Shown here piece by piece: positions 32,641-44,870 of a stretch of DNA of 64,000 bases (the stretch's first letter is position 1; every line of letters begins with the position of its first letter). The position numbers and the translations under genes were made by a program. The stretch comes from Mesocentrotus franciscanus (taxonomy: Eukaryota > Echinodermata > Echinoidea > Camarodonta > Strongylocentrotidae): contig CP137671.1 in assembly GCA_037976565.1 (NCBI GenBank), positions 25,062,197 through 25,126,196 of the forward strand, read 5' to 3'. The notes below the pieces were generated by a model. That model saw only the letters and a list, made by a program, of their open reading frames with translations. It was not told the DNA's origin and searched no databases.

Positions 32641-33830
32641 TCCGACATTCCGGAAATATATAGGTCATGCAGACATTCTCTTGGTAATTACATGTAAATG
32701 TGGTTTGCGGTTATGATATTATCTACATAACTAATGACGTCATTTCACTATTCCTTGCTACTTTCAATAATTAGGTATTTTGATTTTTTTTTCTTCCTTT
32801 TTCCTTTTTAGTGTCATAATACCGTATACAAATATGCTGAAACTGAAATCACTGAAATCGACATCATTTCATCAATTATCTTGCATAAATTTTTTAAAAG
32901 GTCTTAGGTATATGCCTCTTATTATATTTTCCTTTTCTTAACAGATCCCTTCTCTTCCTCTCTCTACTCTCAGTCTTCTTCCCCAGCTTGTTGATTCTTT
33001 CTCATTTCTCTTGTTCTGTCTTTAAAATCGGAAATATTTGTTTATGTTTATTATGAGTTTGAAGCGCAATATGTTGAACAAGTCTTTTTTTTACTTCTAA
33101 ATTTAATTTTTGCTTCCCGTCAAATTTGGTGAATGTATAGGATTCTTTTATACACTTTTAAACAGTGCAGCTATGTAATCTGTACGTATCGGTCTTTGGA
33201 CTGTTTTTGTTTTTTTGTACAAAGAATTTTTTATATAAACCGAAATAAACGATGCCTGAATGAATGTGTATTAGCTATTATGAATATTAGCAAATATGCA
33301 TAAACTTGCCTAAAATAGAAAATGAATGTATGACTCGAGAAGAAAGCTATAATTAACACAAGGAACGCCGTAGATTATTTTGTAGATGTCACACATAATT
33401 ATTATTAATAAAAACGTCTTATTTGGTAGGAATAACAGAATTCTGAAGAAAAAAATATTCAAAGATACTATGTCCCTTTTGCAGCCAACATCAAATTCTG
33501 TAGAACTTTGCAGGAATTATGAATATGTCATGTATGTCCTATCTGTGAAATTTAAACGTTAGCAGTGTCCTAATATTCAAATTATGCAAGGAAACCCGTT
33601 TACTTGCTAGACTTCACTGTCAGACACTATTGAGTGACTGACTGGCTTTTTCTCTTTTGTAATAACATACATAAAATGAGCTGTAAAGGGTACATGAGCA
33701 TTTGTCTACATCAATAACCCACTTCTTGTAATGGCCAAAATTAAACTGATTGAATCTTTGCGCAGCACAAAACGTACGACCATTCGGTACAATGGTCTGA
33801 AAATCAGACTATTACTTACTGTAGTGGTAT
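32640..33830. other. No gene; possible worn 3-prime end near 33,250
   Basis: A CT-rich stretch (32,930-33,030), then AAATAAAC followed by GAATGAATG at about 33,243-33,270 could be the tail of an old LINE. Weak evidence. Confidence 0.3.
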
Positions 33831-33834
33831 CACT

Positions 33835-33990
33835 TATGTCGATTCGACAACTAATAGTCGTTATTTTCCCACTTGAAGACATTTTCAAGCCCCCCTTTTT
33901 TAGGGAAGTTCTAAATTAGTATTATCTTTCAAATGCCGTTGGAATTTAACCTTTTCATTTGTTGGCCTGCAAATGGGACATAGTACCTTT
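33835..33990. repeat. Dispersed copy shared with 59,150-59,312
   Basis: GTCGATTCGACAACTAATAG to GGGACATAGTACCTTTAA is almost identical at the two sites, including the AGCCCCCCTT block. Non-coding. Confidence 0.8.
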
Positions 33991-34369
33991 AAGATTTGTG
34001 TATGTTTATCATTTATTAACAAGATATAAAATGAAAACAATTATAGGCGGGGTCGTTCAATTTTTTAAATATATTCAAGATTCAAGATTCAAGTTTAAAA
34101 AAAAAAAAATTAATTGTATACAAATAATTTTACTATACCCATTGCATTAGCTTGTAAAGTCCAAACCGATAATTATATTGATAAGATCTATCAAGCAGTC
34201 ACAAAAACGAATAAAAATTGCATAAGAAAATTGTCTGAAATATTTGTCATAGACACGAACACGTGCAAAATACATTTTGCCTTCAAATTAAAAGTTCAAG
34301 TTTTTAAAATCAATTAAATTTATTTGGAACTTCGTTTTTGTTTACAACTTTTCAAAATAATTACGACGC

Positions 34370-35420
34370 ATTAACGTAGTGAAGGGTGGGGGGCATGTGT
34401 CCCAGTGGCAGTTAAAGAACGCAAAAACGAAAAAGAAAGGGGGTGCAATAAATGCAAAGAAAAGAGAGAAAGAGAAAGTGGAGAAAAGGAATAAAAGTCA
34501 TGAGCAAAGACTTGTTGGGGTCTGAACAAAATCCGCATCACCACCAAGTAGCATAATGCAGGGGCGGCGGAGCGTCTTCCAAAATAGGGGGGGCAACAAC
34601 AAAACAGGGCACTTTCTGGAGAAAAAACGGGGCACCTACAAAGGGAAACATTAAACAAAAACATACATTGGTATATACCCCTACATCGTCATGATTGTGA
34701 TTACACTACCAGGGATGATATCAATATTTGTTTCTTTCTTTACGTGGTACAAGATACTGCTTATAATTAAGCAGCATAACTTGCAGTTGGGTGTAATGGT
34801 CTGAATATTAATTTGCGAATCGAGCGAGCAAAAATTTTAAGATTTGTGATGAGTATTAAGCACAATCAAATGAAGAAAGACTGAAAAGATTTTTTATAAG
34901 TAACATAATTATAACATTATAAATGAGAGCGAGCTCTAGGGAAAATTAAAGAAAAAGGGGCTCTTAATCGCCTTGAATTAGGGGTGCATGTTATGGAGAA
35001 AGGAAAAGTAGGCACTTATCAAAAGGGAAAAGGACAGTTATTAGAAAAGAAAAGGTGCTCGTGTCAAAGTAAAAAGGTCAATTATCAGAGGTGAAAATGG
35101 CACTTCTTGCACCTGAAAAGGAACACTCAACAGAGATGAAAAGAGAGAAAATGGACAGTTATTAGAAGAAAAAAGGGGCACTTGACCTATATATAAAAAA
35201 GGGCTTTTGGGGGTTACCTGAAAAAGTTGGAGCACAGTGCCCCCCCCCCTTCCCCCCACCGGGAGTGCCGCCTCTGGCATATTGGGCAAAAGTGAGAGAA
35301 AAAAACCCCGGAAAATCATGTAATTTTAGCAACATTTGTATATCACTGGTATCGAATTAGAAATAAACCACGTTTGAATTTTATTTTGGGGGTCAACTGC
35401 CCCCCATCAGTACGCCAGTG
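34370..35420. mobile_element. Degenerate DNA-element region with CACTGGCGTACTGATG end
   Basis: The right end (35,295-35,420) is shared with 15,905-16,017 and inverted at 43,357-43,485. 34,550-34,660 is related to 58,240-58,340 and 35,080-35,110 to 57,605-57,640, so these blocks moved or duplicated together. No coding frame. Confidence 0.5.
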
Positions 35421-35479
35421 CATACACATTACATACTCCGTGGTAAGAAGGAAGTAAGCGAGGGGGAAAGGAAGGCAAT

Positions 35480-35482
35480 GAC

Positions 35483-35516
<34 letters not shown>

Positions 35517-35780
35517 TGGCCCGGTTCAAATTCAGTTTTCTTTAAATTATTAGACCCGGTATACTGATGATAATTTATCTTCCATGTCATTGCCTTATGA
35601 CGCTACATAAAAAGTACCATAGTGCCGTTCACTGTCATCAAATATTGTTCAAATAGCACTGTAGAGACGATGAACAAATAAGAATAATAACGCAAGGTCG
35701 TTAGTCATGAAAATGTCAACTTCTATCTCTCTCTGCTAAATAATCCGAACAATAGAATCAACCGAGTGGAATCAATTGTT
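35480..35780. repeat. Copy of the 58.6-60.1-kb inverted-repeat arm
   Basis: GA microsatellite (35,487-35,514), then GCCCGGTTCAAATTCAG... and GACGATGAACAAATAAGAAT, then GGAATCAATTG near 35,768. It matches 58,735-59,030 and, inverted, 59,705-60,000. Confidence 0.78.
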
Positions 35781-36179
35781 AAAAGAATTCATTATCATGA
35801 TTCCTAACATTTCAATTTGGTACTGCACGTCATGGTAGTATTGTTTGTTAGATTGCTTTTCCCTAAACATTACCATGAGACATCAAGCTACATAGAACTA
35901 TGGTCGACAAACATGATATTGTCTTGAAAACAGTCAGAAAGCATTGGAGGTAGAATGAATAAGAGATAATGTGGTCACGTAAACAAGAGCATTTTGTTCA
36001 TGTTAATCCTCCAGTACCAAAGTCATGATTGTATTCTCTACTTATTTCTTCTATATATTTTATTCTAATTTGAAATAAAAATTTTAATGTTTCTTCTTTT
36101 CTCTTACTAACATTTCAGCAATGAATTGAGAATTTTGGTAGACATCTTGGATATATTATAGCAATAAATCCCGGGCACA

Positions 36180-37400
36180 TGACGTATTGCAAAATGTAAT
36201 TATGATAATAATAAGAAGTAGAATAAATATATAAATATAATTATAAGACTAATAACAATGTTAATAATAATAACAATAATACTGATAATAATTACGATAT
36301 TAACTATTATAGCAACAACACCAATGATAATAAATATAATAATAATATTTATTATTTATATTTATAATTATTATTGTTATGATACTGCTGATATTACTAA
36401 TACTACTATAGGAAGAAGAAGAAGAAGATGAATGAAGACTAAGTATTGCGGTCCAGGTTCTTTTGATGTCATACTTTATTCTCGAAAATAAAACCCAAGA
36501 AAGGATCAACCATGAAGAAATACAATAACAAATAAAGAATAATAAATTGTCTTATTCATAAAGAGTTTCAATAAACAAACAATCAGTAATAAAAGTAGTA
36601 AGCTGGTAGCTTGATCATCACATTACAATGTTTCCCTCAACTAAACTCCTATACAATAAATTAAGTGACAAAACATATGGCGTTATGTAAACGTTTAATA
36701 GAATAGAGTAGAATAAGGAGGAAGGGAAGAGTTGGAGACAAAGAATGCATCAAAGAATTTATGCTAAAACCTAAACTAACACAAATATCTAAGTTAAAAC
36801 AGAAATGAATCGGATATGACAAATTTTATTATGACCATAATATGTTGTGTATCTCTCAAATAGTATGCTTGTTTGTCAAAAGACTTGAAAAAGTGATAAT
36901 TTATTAGCTTCCACAGTTGGGTTACTTGTTTCACTTGTTTCACCTTTGTGATTGCAATTCACAACAAAGTTGCTCTGAAATTCAGTTTAAATGAGGTTAT
37001 GGTTTAGAGTGCTTTCAGAAAAGTTGTAATGTTGAAATGCAAAATATGCCAATTGTTTGTAAAGTATGAGAAATGTCCATAGAGAAAGAGAGAGGAAAGA
37101 AGAGAGAGACAGAGAGAGGGGGGGCAGAGAGAGGGGCAGAGAGAGAGAGACAGAGATAGGGACAGAGAGAGAGAGAGAGAGAGAGGGGGACATAGAGGGG
37201 CAGAGAGAGAGAGAGAGAGGCGGATGAAGGGAGAGTATGAGCATTAAGGCGTAAATGATCATATCTGATTGAAGCACGTCTGTAAAAACGTAAACACAAC
37301 AAGTGAACAACCGAGGCTTCACTAGCAGCATGCAGCAAAACATACATTCACCGACACCGTTTTGAACTAACGGGACTGAACAAAGTCGGGAGGGTAATTA
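36180..37400. repeat. AT-rich and GA-rich low-complexity stretch
   Basis: ATAATA-type microsatellite (36,190-36,420) and GAGAGA/GGGGCAGAGAG tract (37,078-37,222). No gene. Confidence 0.75.
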
Positions 37401-37957
37401 TATTTATTATCACTGGTGCTAAAAACGTACAGGAGATATGAATTTTACAACTTGAAGACGAATGATACTTTAATTAATACAGAAGAGTATATTTACGGGT
37501 ACATAAGTGGTTTCATAAGCCCAAACGACCGAGTTTGATACTGCCTTTCTATCTCGAGAAACCCGAACAACATAGCAGACAAGCATAGCGACGTCATGCC
37601 AGTGGCCAACTGCGCGTGATAAAAAAGAATGAAATTTTGCAGTTAAACTACACGTGAATTACGTAAAATTTTCGATGTCCGATCAAATTAAAATTAGATA
37701 TGAAAAACGTTTTGAGTAAAACATTCGTTTGGATTTTCATATCGAATGTTCTTTTATCTAACCACTCTGAAAAAATTAAGACATTTAGAGCATTTTTAAA
37801 CGAGATATTACGATCTAAAATCAGGCTGTCAATTGTGCTTTTGTGAGGTCAAGAGGAGATCACGCTCTTAATTCACGCTCTGTGCCTCCTCGATAAACTA
37901 GAGCGCTTTATGCGGACCTGCGGACTGACTGCTATACATGTAGACTATAATGAAGAT
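37400..37957. other. No gene recognised
   Basis: AT-rich, with a short GAGGTCAAGAGGAGATCACGC patch near 37,845. No exon or repeat supported. Confidence 0.4.
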
Positions 37958-38010
37958 TCCATTCTACTACCTCGTCGAACTGCATCAATAACAGCGCCAT
38001 CTACGGCATG

Positions 38011-38050
38011 GGTCTGAAGAAGCTTGCTACACAGCAAGTGAAAGCTTACC
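38011..38050 (+). ncRNA. Candidate minimal hammerhead ribozyme
   Basis: The core order fits a type I hammerhead: GGT (stem I), CTGAAGA, a stem-loop CTTGC-TACACA-GCAAG (38,023-38,038), GAAA (38,040-38,043), a very short palindromic stem III within AAGCTT, then ACC pairing with GGT. Cleavage would be expected after CTT at 38,047. Minimal hammerheads with tiny stem III that act as dimers are known from Penelope-like elements and small retrozymes. No such element is visible around it, and stem I is only 3 bp plus scattered pairs. Prediction only. Confidence 0.42.
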
Positions 38051-38115
38051 AAAATAGGTAATTTTCCACTGATTGTGAAGAAAGCATTAATTTTCTTTGT
38101 ATTCACTCATTACAG

Positions 38116-38261
38116 GTGCTCCAATTCCAACAACAACAAAAAAGAACATTTGGTTAGGTATCAGTAAGTGGTCCAAGTTTCCACATACAATTCACGCTCA
38201 ATCCACCCTGTTGGTTACAGATCAACAGGGGAGACGGACAGAGATTGTGGTGGATGTCAAG
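38116..38261 (+). other. Possible isolated exon
   Basis: CATTACAG precedes 38,116 and AAG|GTAAGAT follows 38,261. Between them one frame is open over 48 codons with a non-repetitive composition (NIWLGISKWSKF..., then LLVTDQQGRRTEIVVDVK). The entry phase would be 1 and the exit phase 0. Block B keeps the donor side (CAAGGTAAGATAACT, 31,819) but the exon body is replaced there by an interrupted hAT-like element. No recognised domain, and no in-frame partner exon within reach. Confidence 0.35.
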
Positions 38262-38309
38262 GTAAGATAACTGGAGAAAAGGATACTCGAATGAATGTAA
38301 ACACTCGAA

Positions 38310-40095
38310 AATAACTTCATGCAATAATACTAGATTCTAAGAGTAAAGGTTTCTCGGAAATGACAGATAAATATTAAAACTAACGACTTGCTTGTTGAGC
38401 CACTATAATTTTACGTTTTAAACAAAGAAAAAAGGGACGAATTATTCATGGGGCAGAAATTGAAACGTTGATATTGTAGTAGTATCATATCAAATCGAAA
38501 CCAAGTTACTTTGTTAAATCTTAACTCTGCCATAATCATTCTAGGAATCAGTAAAATCATATTCCTGAATTATTGTTAATGAATCAATAATTATTATTTT
38601 GTGAAAGTTTTACTGTGACAGACAAGTATTATACATCATGTATTTGCGTTTAGTGATCTGAAAGGAATGTTGCTTCTGCTAATTGCTTTAGTCATTTGAT
38701 TAGTGGAGATCCCGTGCCCCAGCCCTAAATAATACGGGAACCTTTGAAATAATTTAATGATATGCATTGATTCGATCTCGATGATAATTTTCATGTTGTT
38801 ATGTTTTGGTATGGAGCCTGTCCCGAAAGTGTCACACATTGAGTCACACAATTTTACCCATAAGCTTTGACGCCTCAAAGTTACTTAAGACCATGTAACT
38901 CATTGACAAAAAGGTTGTCATTCTGACCGTAGGTGTCGGGTTTAGCCCTAAGAGCCCCAGATCCCCCAACCCCGTCAGGTCATGAGGTGACTATTTCTTA
39001 ATCCCAGCTAATGACTTTATAGAGTTAGAGCAGTTGTATACAATTAATGCACCTATATACTGGATAACTATACCCGATTCGCCAACAAACAATGTCATCA
39101 CTGATTCCAAACGCTGTTAATGTTGGGAGGTGGACATAGCTGAACGGGACTTCAGATTTATAAATTAAAGCGGTGTGTTTTTGAGGTCACGTTGAATGCC
39201 GACAATCAATGTTCTCATTTTTTCAAAGAAAGTTGATGGATACATTAATATTTCGCTGTGTTTGCACGATCGTCCCTACTTTTAGAAAATGGATGGGAAA
39301 TGCATATATTAGGGTGGGGTCCCAAAGGTAAGAAGAAGAACAAAATTGAGATCCCCGATGATGTATTATAGCGCCCAAATTTTCATACTTTTTATCGGAA
39401 ATTATAGGATAAGTCACTGCATAATCAATGGGTTTTGGAGTTCCCAAACTGAGGAAATTTTGAGATTTGGAATCCCATTGTATGTATATTAGGCCTATAA
39501 TGCTCAAAAAACCAAATTCTGAATGAGTAACTATACGGTAACTTCAAAAAATGTTGAGATTTTAAAATCCCCGAAGTTCTCATTGACTGTTCAATGTTCA
39601 CATAATGTTGTCTGCACATTGTTTTCTTTTTCCACTACCTTTCAACATCCTTCTTGCTACTTGGTTTGATTTATGTCACATATTATGTATACTATCGAAA
39701 CGTTGAATTTATAATTATAATCCGAACATGACACGTGTATGATTAGAAGATGGGCAAGGTAGACTCGATGAGCTACATGATGTGTGTGCCACCTGTGCCG
39801 CCCTCCCCTGGATCCGCCACTGAATAATGTGTCAAAAATATACACAAAATAGATTGAAAATACTATACTTTATCGAGAATACCACCCATAGGGTTAATTT
39901 CCAAAGTCTAAAAAATATCAAATCGTCCCATTTCTCTGATGCTAGTCTTTTTTCAAGACGTTTATACTTTGTCCAGCTATTCAGCCCAGGTATATATGCA
40001 ATGTTTACGTCTCTCTCACGGACATTTAATTGTTTACATGACTATAACTTCTCTCTTTCTCTATAGAATAAATAATCAATTCTATTTATGCTGGA
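38310..40095. other. No gene; truncated GGATCCGCCACTG end at 39,805-39,822
   Basis: CCCCTGGATCCGCCACTG near 39,805 is an isolated right end of the GGCGGATCCAG MITE family. The remainder is anonymous. Confidence 0.45.
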
Positions 40096-40099
40096 AATA

Positions 40100-40690
40100 T
40101 TGAATGCATCGTTCTCCATTGCATATCTTTCTCTCTCTTCTCTTCTCTCTCTTGCTCTGTTCTCTTCCCCACTCTTGTTCTGCCCCCTCTAGAAGAGGCG
40201 ACGGTTGCTCTGTCTCTCTATTTTTTATTATAGTACATCTCTTTCTCTCTCTACTCTTTCACCCTCTCTTTCTCTCGATCTGTCTCCCTCTCACTCTCAC
40301 TTGCTCTATTGCCTCCCTCTTCTTCTATTGCTCTGTCTCTCGAGCTCTGTCTCTGCCTCTGTAGCTCTTTTTCTACTCTCTCACCCCTCTCACCCTCTCG
40401 GTTTCTCGCCTCTGGCTCCTGTTCTCCCTCTTTTTTTTTGTCTTAGTGCGTTCCTTAATTTTCTCTAGTTCTTTCCTTTGCCCTTTGTATTCTTAGTTCA
40501 TCCCTACCATGTTTCCTTATTCTATCCTCTCTCATTCCAAGTGCATGCATTCTGATTCCTCTTTTATCCCTCTGTCCAGCTCATGTATTTTGTTTACATG
40601 ACTATACCCCGTCTCCCTCTCTCCTTAATAACTATCTACTGCCATGCATCACTCTCTCTCTTCATCTCTCCATAAATCGTCCAGACCACC
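40100..40690. repeat. CT-rich low-complexity region
   Basis: TCTCTC-dominated over about 400 bp. Leu/Ser-rich open frames are compositional artefacts. Confidence 0.85.
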
Positions 40691-41199
40691 TCATTCGTCT
40701 CAGTGACGAATTCTTATCTCGTTATATTTTGTTCGGGTATTTCCAGTGCTGTAGCCCACCAGTTCGGAGAATTATTGATATCGTTGTTTTGAGGATAATT
40801 AAGTAATTTATATCATTTTAATACCTCGAATAATGGTGCAATATACATCTAGGGAGGTTTATTTCTCTCATAAAAAATATATTGTTCATAATTAGCTCAG
40901 TTTGGAACCTTTTGAATTTATAAGAATCAAATAAAAGATTGGAACAAAACAAAACAGAAAACTGCAAATTAATTTCGTCATTCATTTTTTTATTTTGTTT
41001 TCTTCAAAATTTATTGACAGAGCATTTTGATTATTTGACATTTGTTTCCGCTACAGAGTGTTCTACATGAACACGTATACGGGTGGCATCTTAATTGAAT
41101 ACAAACTGGTATTTACGTTGCTTGGACATTATGAATAGGACGGTGTATGTCATGAAATAGGATGAGATTGATTAAGTTTCAATAATAAGATGGTCTTAT

Positions 41200-41690
41200 T
41201 ATTTTACCCAAGACAAATATATATTTAAAATCTGTAAAAAAACAATTTTCCTGTTATTTGGAACTCTATTCCTCCTGAAATATCCTCATGCAAGTCCTTA
41301 ACACTATTTAAAAAAACTTAAAGCAGCATCTTATATCTAAATATCAATGATTCTTGTACCAGTAATTATATTATACAACATTACCTATAACTGTTTTCAA
41401 ACTTATGATTTTGTAATGATTATTTCCATTTGTATTACCTCCCATGAACGATGTTCCTGTCATGTTTTGTCATGTATGTTTCTTTTTTAGTTTTGTCTGT
41501 ATATGTAAATCTGTTAATTAATGTTTGGGGAACTATGCCTCCACAAGGCCATTTGGCCTTTTTTTAAAGTTCCCTATTTTCATTTTCTTATATATTGCAA
41601 ATGCTTATTTATATTGTATATATCTTTGTATTGTTTTTATTGAAAATGGAAATGAATAAAACGAATTAAATTGAATTGAATTTTGACTAG
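41200..41690 (+). mobile_element. 5-prime-truncated LINE 3-prime end
   Basis: A worn C-terminal coding trace (LWNSIPPEISSCKSL-like, near 41,256) is followed by a 3-prime UTR with an AGGCCATTTGGCCT hairpin (41,546-41,559). It ends with AATGAATAAAACGAATTAAATTG and a TTGAA-type tail. The layout matches the LINE at 17.7-22.3 kb. Confidence 0.7.
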
Positions 41691-41824
41691 AATGTATATT
41701 CTAGAGATAAGATATGAAATGTTTCCTCTATTGTTAAAAAGAATCTATGCTTCCTCTTCGTTAAAGAATTGATGCTTGTGCCTGTTTGTCATGTATGACA
41801 TGTTACAGGAGGCGATGTCATATA

Positions 41825-41993
41825 CACTCTAAAAAATGGGTACAATTCAATTAATTATTGGGTTAACTATTATTAATAGCCAGTGTTGGTTGCATTACAG
41901 TCAATATTGGGTTATATATTAACAAACAAACATGCATGTTCACTTTCTACCTTATAATAGGGACAACTTTACCCAAGCTTGTATAAGAGTGAA
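41825..41993. mobile_element. CACTCTAAAAAATGGGT-type MITE
   Basis: CACTCTAAAAAATGGGTAC at the left and, inward from the right, CACTCTTATACAAGCTTGGG. Both ends share CACTCT and GGGTAA, and the interior repeats TATTGGGTTA. Target duplication not resolved. Confidence 0.5.
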
Positions 41994-42565
41994 CCATGAG
42001 ATTACGATATCAACAAGCATGGGCAAGTACAGGATGGGTGGTAATTTTGAATTCTATATGTTTCCAAGTGTAATGGATTGATAAAGATAAGTATGATTGA
42101 AGTATAATTTTCCTTTATAATAATTCTTCAGATCAATGCTACGGTATGGCTTTCAATTCAAATAATAGTATGAACATAATGCATTGGATTTAGTCTCCAG
42201 TATTGAACACCTTACATCAGGGGTTTCCCCTTTTACGATCCCTAAAACTCTTTTAGTAGAAATATGGGTATATCTTGATGTAAATGAACTTTATAGCGTT
42301 ATTTTCCTACTTGAACTTTTGAACGAACAATGCTGTATGAAGGATAATATAAACACTAGGTGAGTTCCTTGCGCGCTTTTTTGTCGGTCCAGTTCACATT
42401 TTCATTGTTCATATGGAACAAAGTTCTACATTCCTCGCTCTATAAGCTCCAAGATTAAGTTCTATTCAAACAATCGTTATTTGGGTTTTTGTCGATTGCG
42501 CAATAAGGGATTCCCCAATACGATACCATCAGATTAATATATAAGTAGATATATTTATAAATTTT

Positions 42566-42705
42566 AAAAGAGACTCGATACAGAATTTTAAAAAAAACTC
42601 GTTGACAACGTAATGGTGTAAACAAAATCGCACATAGAGCTTCTTCAGGTAAATTGAAATTTGTTACACAATTACGATGTCAACTGGGTTTTTATTTGTG
42701 TGCTA
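42566..42705. mobile_element. GTAATGGTGTAA MITE, copy 1 (worn)
   Basis: GAGACTCGATACAG...CGTTGACAACGTAATGGTGT at left and AATTACGATGTCAACTGGGT at right are inverted. It is the same family as 49,035-49,200 but more diverged. Confidence 0.6.
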
Positions 42706-42834
42706 TCTGTTTATATCTGTTTATCAAATATGAATGCTAACACTTGCATCTTGCATATTTAACCGATTATATAGATACCATGCAAGATACATGAGTTATT
42801 ATCTCGGAAATACTCTGACCCGGTGTAGAAGATG

Positions 42835-42892
42835 TTATTTAAAATGTCCTTTGTCAAGACTTTAATCTACATTTGCCACTCCAGTCTCGTTT
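42835..42892 (+). mobile_element. SINE body fragment
   Basis: ATGTCCTTTGTCAAGACTTT and AATCTACATTTGCCACTCCA match the body of the SINE at 48,137. The head is missing. Confidence 0.65.
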
Positions 42893-43356
42893 AAAAATGT
42901 AATTGTAAAATCACCTTTGAATTATATAGCCATCGATCAGCCCAGCCCAGCGCAGTTCGCCTTTCGTCCAGCTCGACATAACATAATTATGCGTACCTAC
43001 ACAATAATATGACTATATCGAGCTCAACGGATAAGTTCTGTTCGTCACAGGCACAGCTAGAGGTCCAGACGGGTTCTACTTTGAGCAGCTGAGTAGAGTG
43101 AGAGGAGAGTTGAGCAGAGTATAGGAATTGCTAGCCAGTATGTAGATACAACCCCACTCTCTTACCAGAAATAAACAAGAAATAAGTCATAATAATGGGG
43201 CAAATAATGACTAACATAATTCCCGCAAGCAATTATGGAAATCCTATGATGAAATGCTGATTGTTTGGTGATTGGTTGATTTAAACGTCAATATATTTAT
43301 CACATGCATGATGCTCATTTCTGAAGATATCCTAAAACAAAATCGAAATCTTTTAT

Positions 43357-43485
43357 CACTGGCGTACTAATGGGGGGGGGAGCAGTTGCCCCCAAATAAA
43401 ATTCAAACTTGGTTTATTATACTATTTCGATACCAGCGATTTATAAATGTTGCTGAAATGACATGATTTTCCGGGATTTTTTCTT
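43357..43485 (-). mobile_element. CACTGGCGTACT-family DNA-element end
   Basis: The inverse of 35,295-35,420: CACTGGCGTACTAATGGGGG, a CAAATAAAATTCAAACTTGG block and a CGATACCAGCGAT block. The far end is not identified. Confidence 0.65.
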
Positions 43486-43689
43486 ACTTTTTTGTAAATT
43501 TTATTTTTGTATGCGTTTGAAATGTATTGTATAGTGTATATTATTGTGTGATAACATATTTCGAACAAAAGTTACGATAAACTAAATGGCGAAAAGTCAA
43601 TCGATCTGAAGTCAGTTTGGTAGTGTGGCTGAGGTATACAATGTAAAGCAGGAAAAGGCAATTATTTTAAAACAACTTCAAACATTAAA

Positions 43690-44310
43690 CCCCCTCCACA
43701 TACACGGATTTTTTTTTACGAGTCCTTACGGATCGCACAAATTCACGGATCCTTACGATTTTGCCACTTTTACGACCGATTTAAGAGTTGTTACGAGTTA
43801 TTACGAGCTATTTACGGTTTATTACGATGTATTTACGGCAACACTCCGCGATTTGTTCGGAGTTGTCACGGATAACTACGAGCAACTTACGGGCATTTTA
43901 CAAGTTTTTACGGATTGTTACGAGTATATTACAGAATGTTACTATTCAAAGCTTTTACGTGTTTAATAGTTACGACCTCTTTACGTGTTATTACGAGTTA
44001 GTTACGAGTATTTACGAGTCATTACGATTTTGCAGCTTTTATACCTTTGCCCAAATCGTAAACAATGCGTAAGAATACGTAAAGTATACGTATCCATTCG
44101 TAATGTACTCGTAACTACACGTAAAGTGCTCGTAATAATTAACTTGTCACAATCCGTAAAGTCATCGTAACACGACCCGAATAAAATCGTAATTAAGCAC
44201 ACGTAAGCACTCGTAATAATCCATAAACAAATCGTAAACTAACCGTAACAAATCGTTAAAAAATTGTTACAAGTTATTACGGATTCTTGCGAGCAGTTTA
44301 CGGGCAACCA
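43690..44310. repeat. Helically phased TTACG/CGTAA palindromic array
   Basis: TTACG cores start at about 43,770, 43,791, 43,801, 43,812, 43,822, 43,833, 43,887, 43,898, 43,908, 43,918, 43,929, 43,939, 43,970, 43,981, 43,991, 44,002, 44,012 and 44,022 (some one base off), almost always 10 or 11 bp apart. From 44,057 the same core reads in reverse as CGTAA: 44,057, 44,068, 44,078, 44,089, 44,099, 44,110, 44,120, 44,131, 44,155, 44,166, 44,188, 44,202, 44,212, 44,222, 44,233, 44,244 and 44,254. The letters between cores vary freely. It is not a normal tandem repeat. Confidence 0.85.
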
Positions 44311-44870
44311 TCGCACCCCTTTTTTGATGGCTCGGCCATACATTTTTTTCTTCTTCAAAGTTTTATAGGAAATTCAAGCATAGTTTGAGTGATTTATATT
44401 TAGCAGAACAAATGACCAGATATCGTAGGAGTTATTGATAACGTGCCCCCCTCTCGTTTTCAAATCGTGGGGGTGGGGTGGGGCGTCCCTCCATCCCCCA
44501 GGATTTCCGCCCTTGACATTTTGTTTAAACAAGAGTTATTGAGATTTTCGTGTGCCAGGCCATTGACGATCAGGCACTTATGACAGGGGGAGGGAAATGA
44601 GGCAACACCGGTCTTACTTAAAGAATGAATTGTGAGAGTACTAGGCAATCGAGAGGGGATGGGGTATACTGTTGTATTGCTTTCTTTCTAACGTTACATT
44701 CTCATTTTCCTTTCTTTTTCTCCCTCTCTCTCTCTCTATCTTTCTCTCTCTTCTCCTCTTTTGATGGGGAGGGGCATTTTTCTGTTTCGCCATTCAATTG
44801 GGAGGGAACGTACCCCCTGCAGCTACGCCACTAGGATGAGGGGTCTGAATGAAAGTAATTTATTGACCTC
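44310..44870. other. Worn DNA-element debris
   Basis: G/C-rich patches (44,467-44,515), a CT tract (44,718-44,760) and CAGCTACGCCACTAG (44,819-44,833), which resembles the right end of CAGTGGCGTAGC-type elements. No gene. Confidence 0.45.

Noticed and set aside
40104..40468. Leu/Ser-rich open frames suggestive of membrane proteins
   Set aside because: CT-rich low-complexity DNA with no splice or start context.
43625..44202. Open frames rich in Tyr, Arg, Leu and Thr
   Set aside because: They track the TTACG/CGTAA phased array and are compositional.
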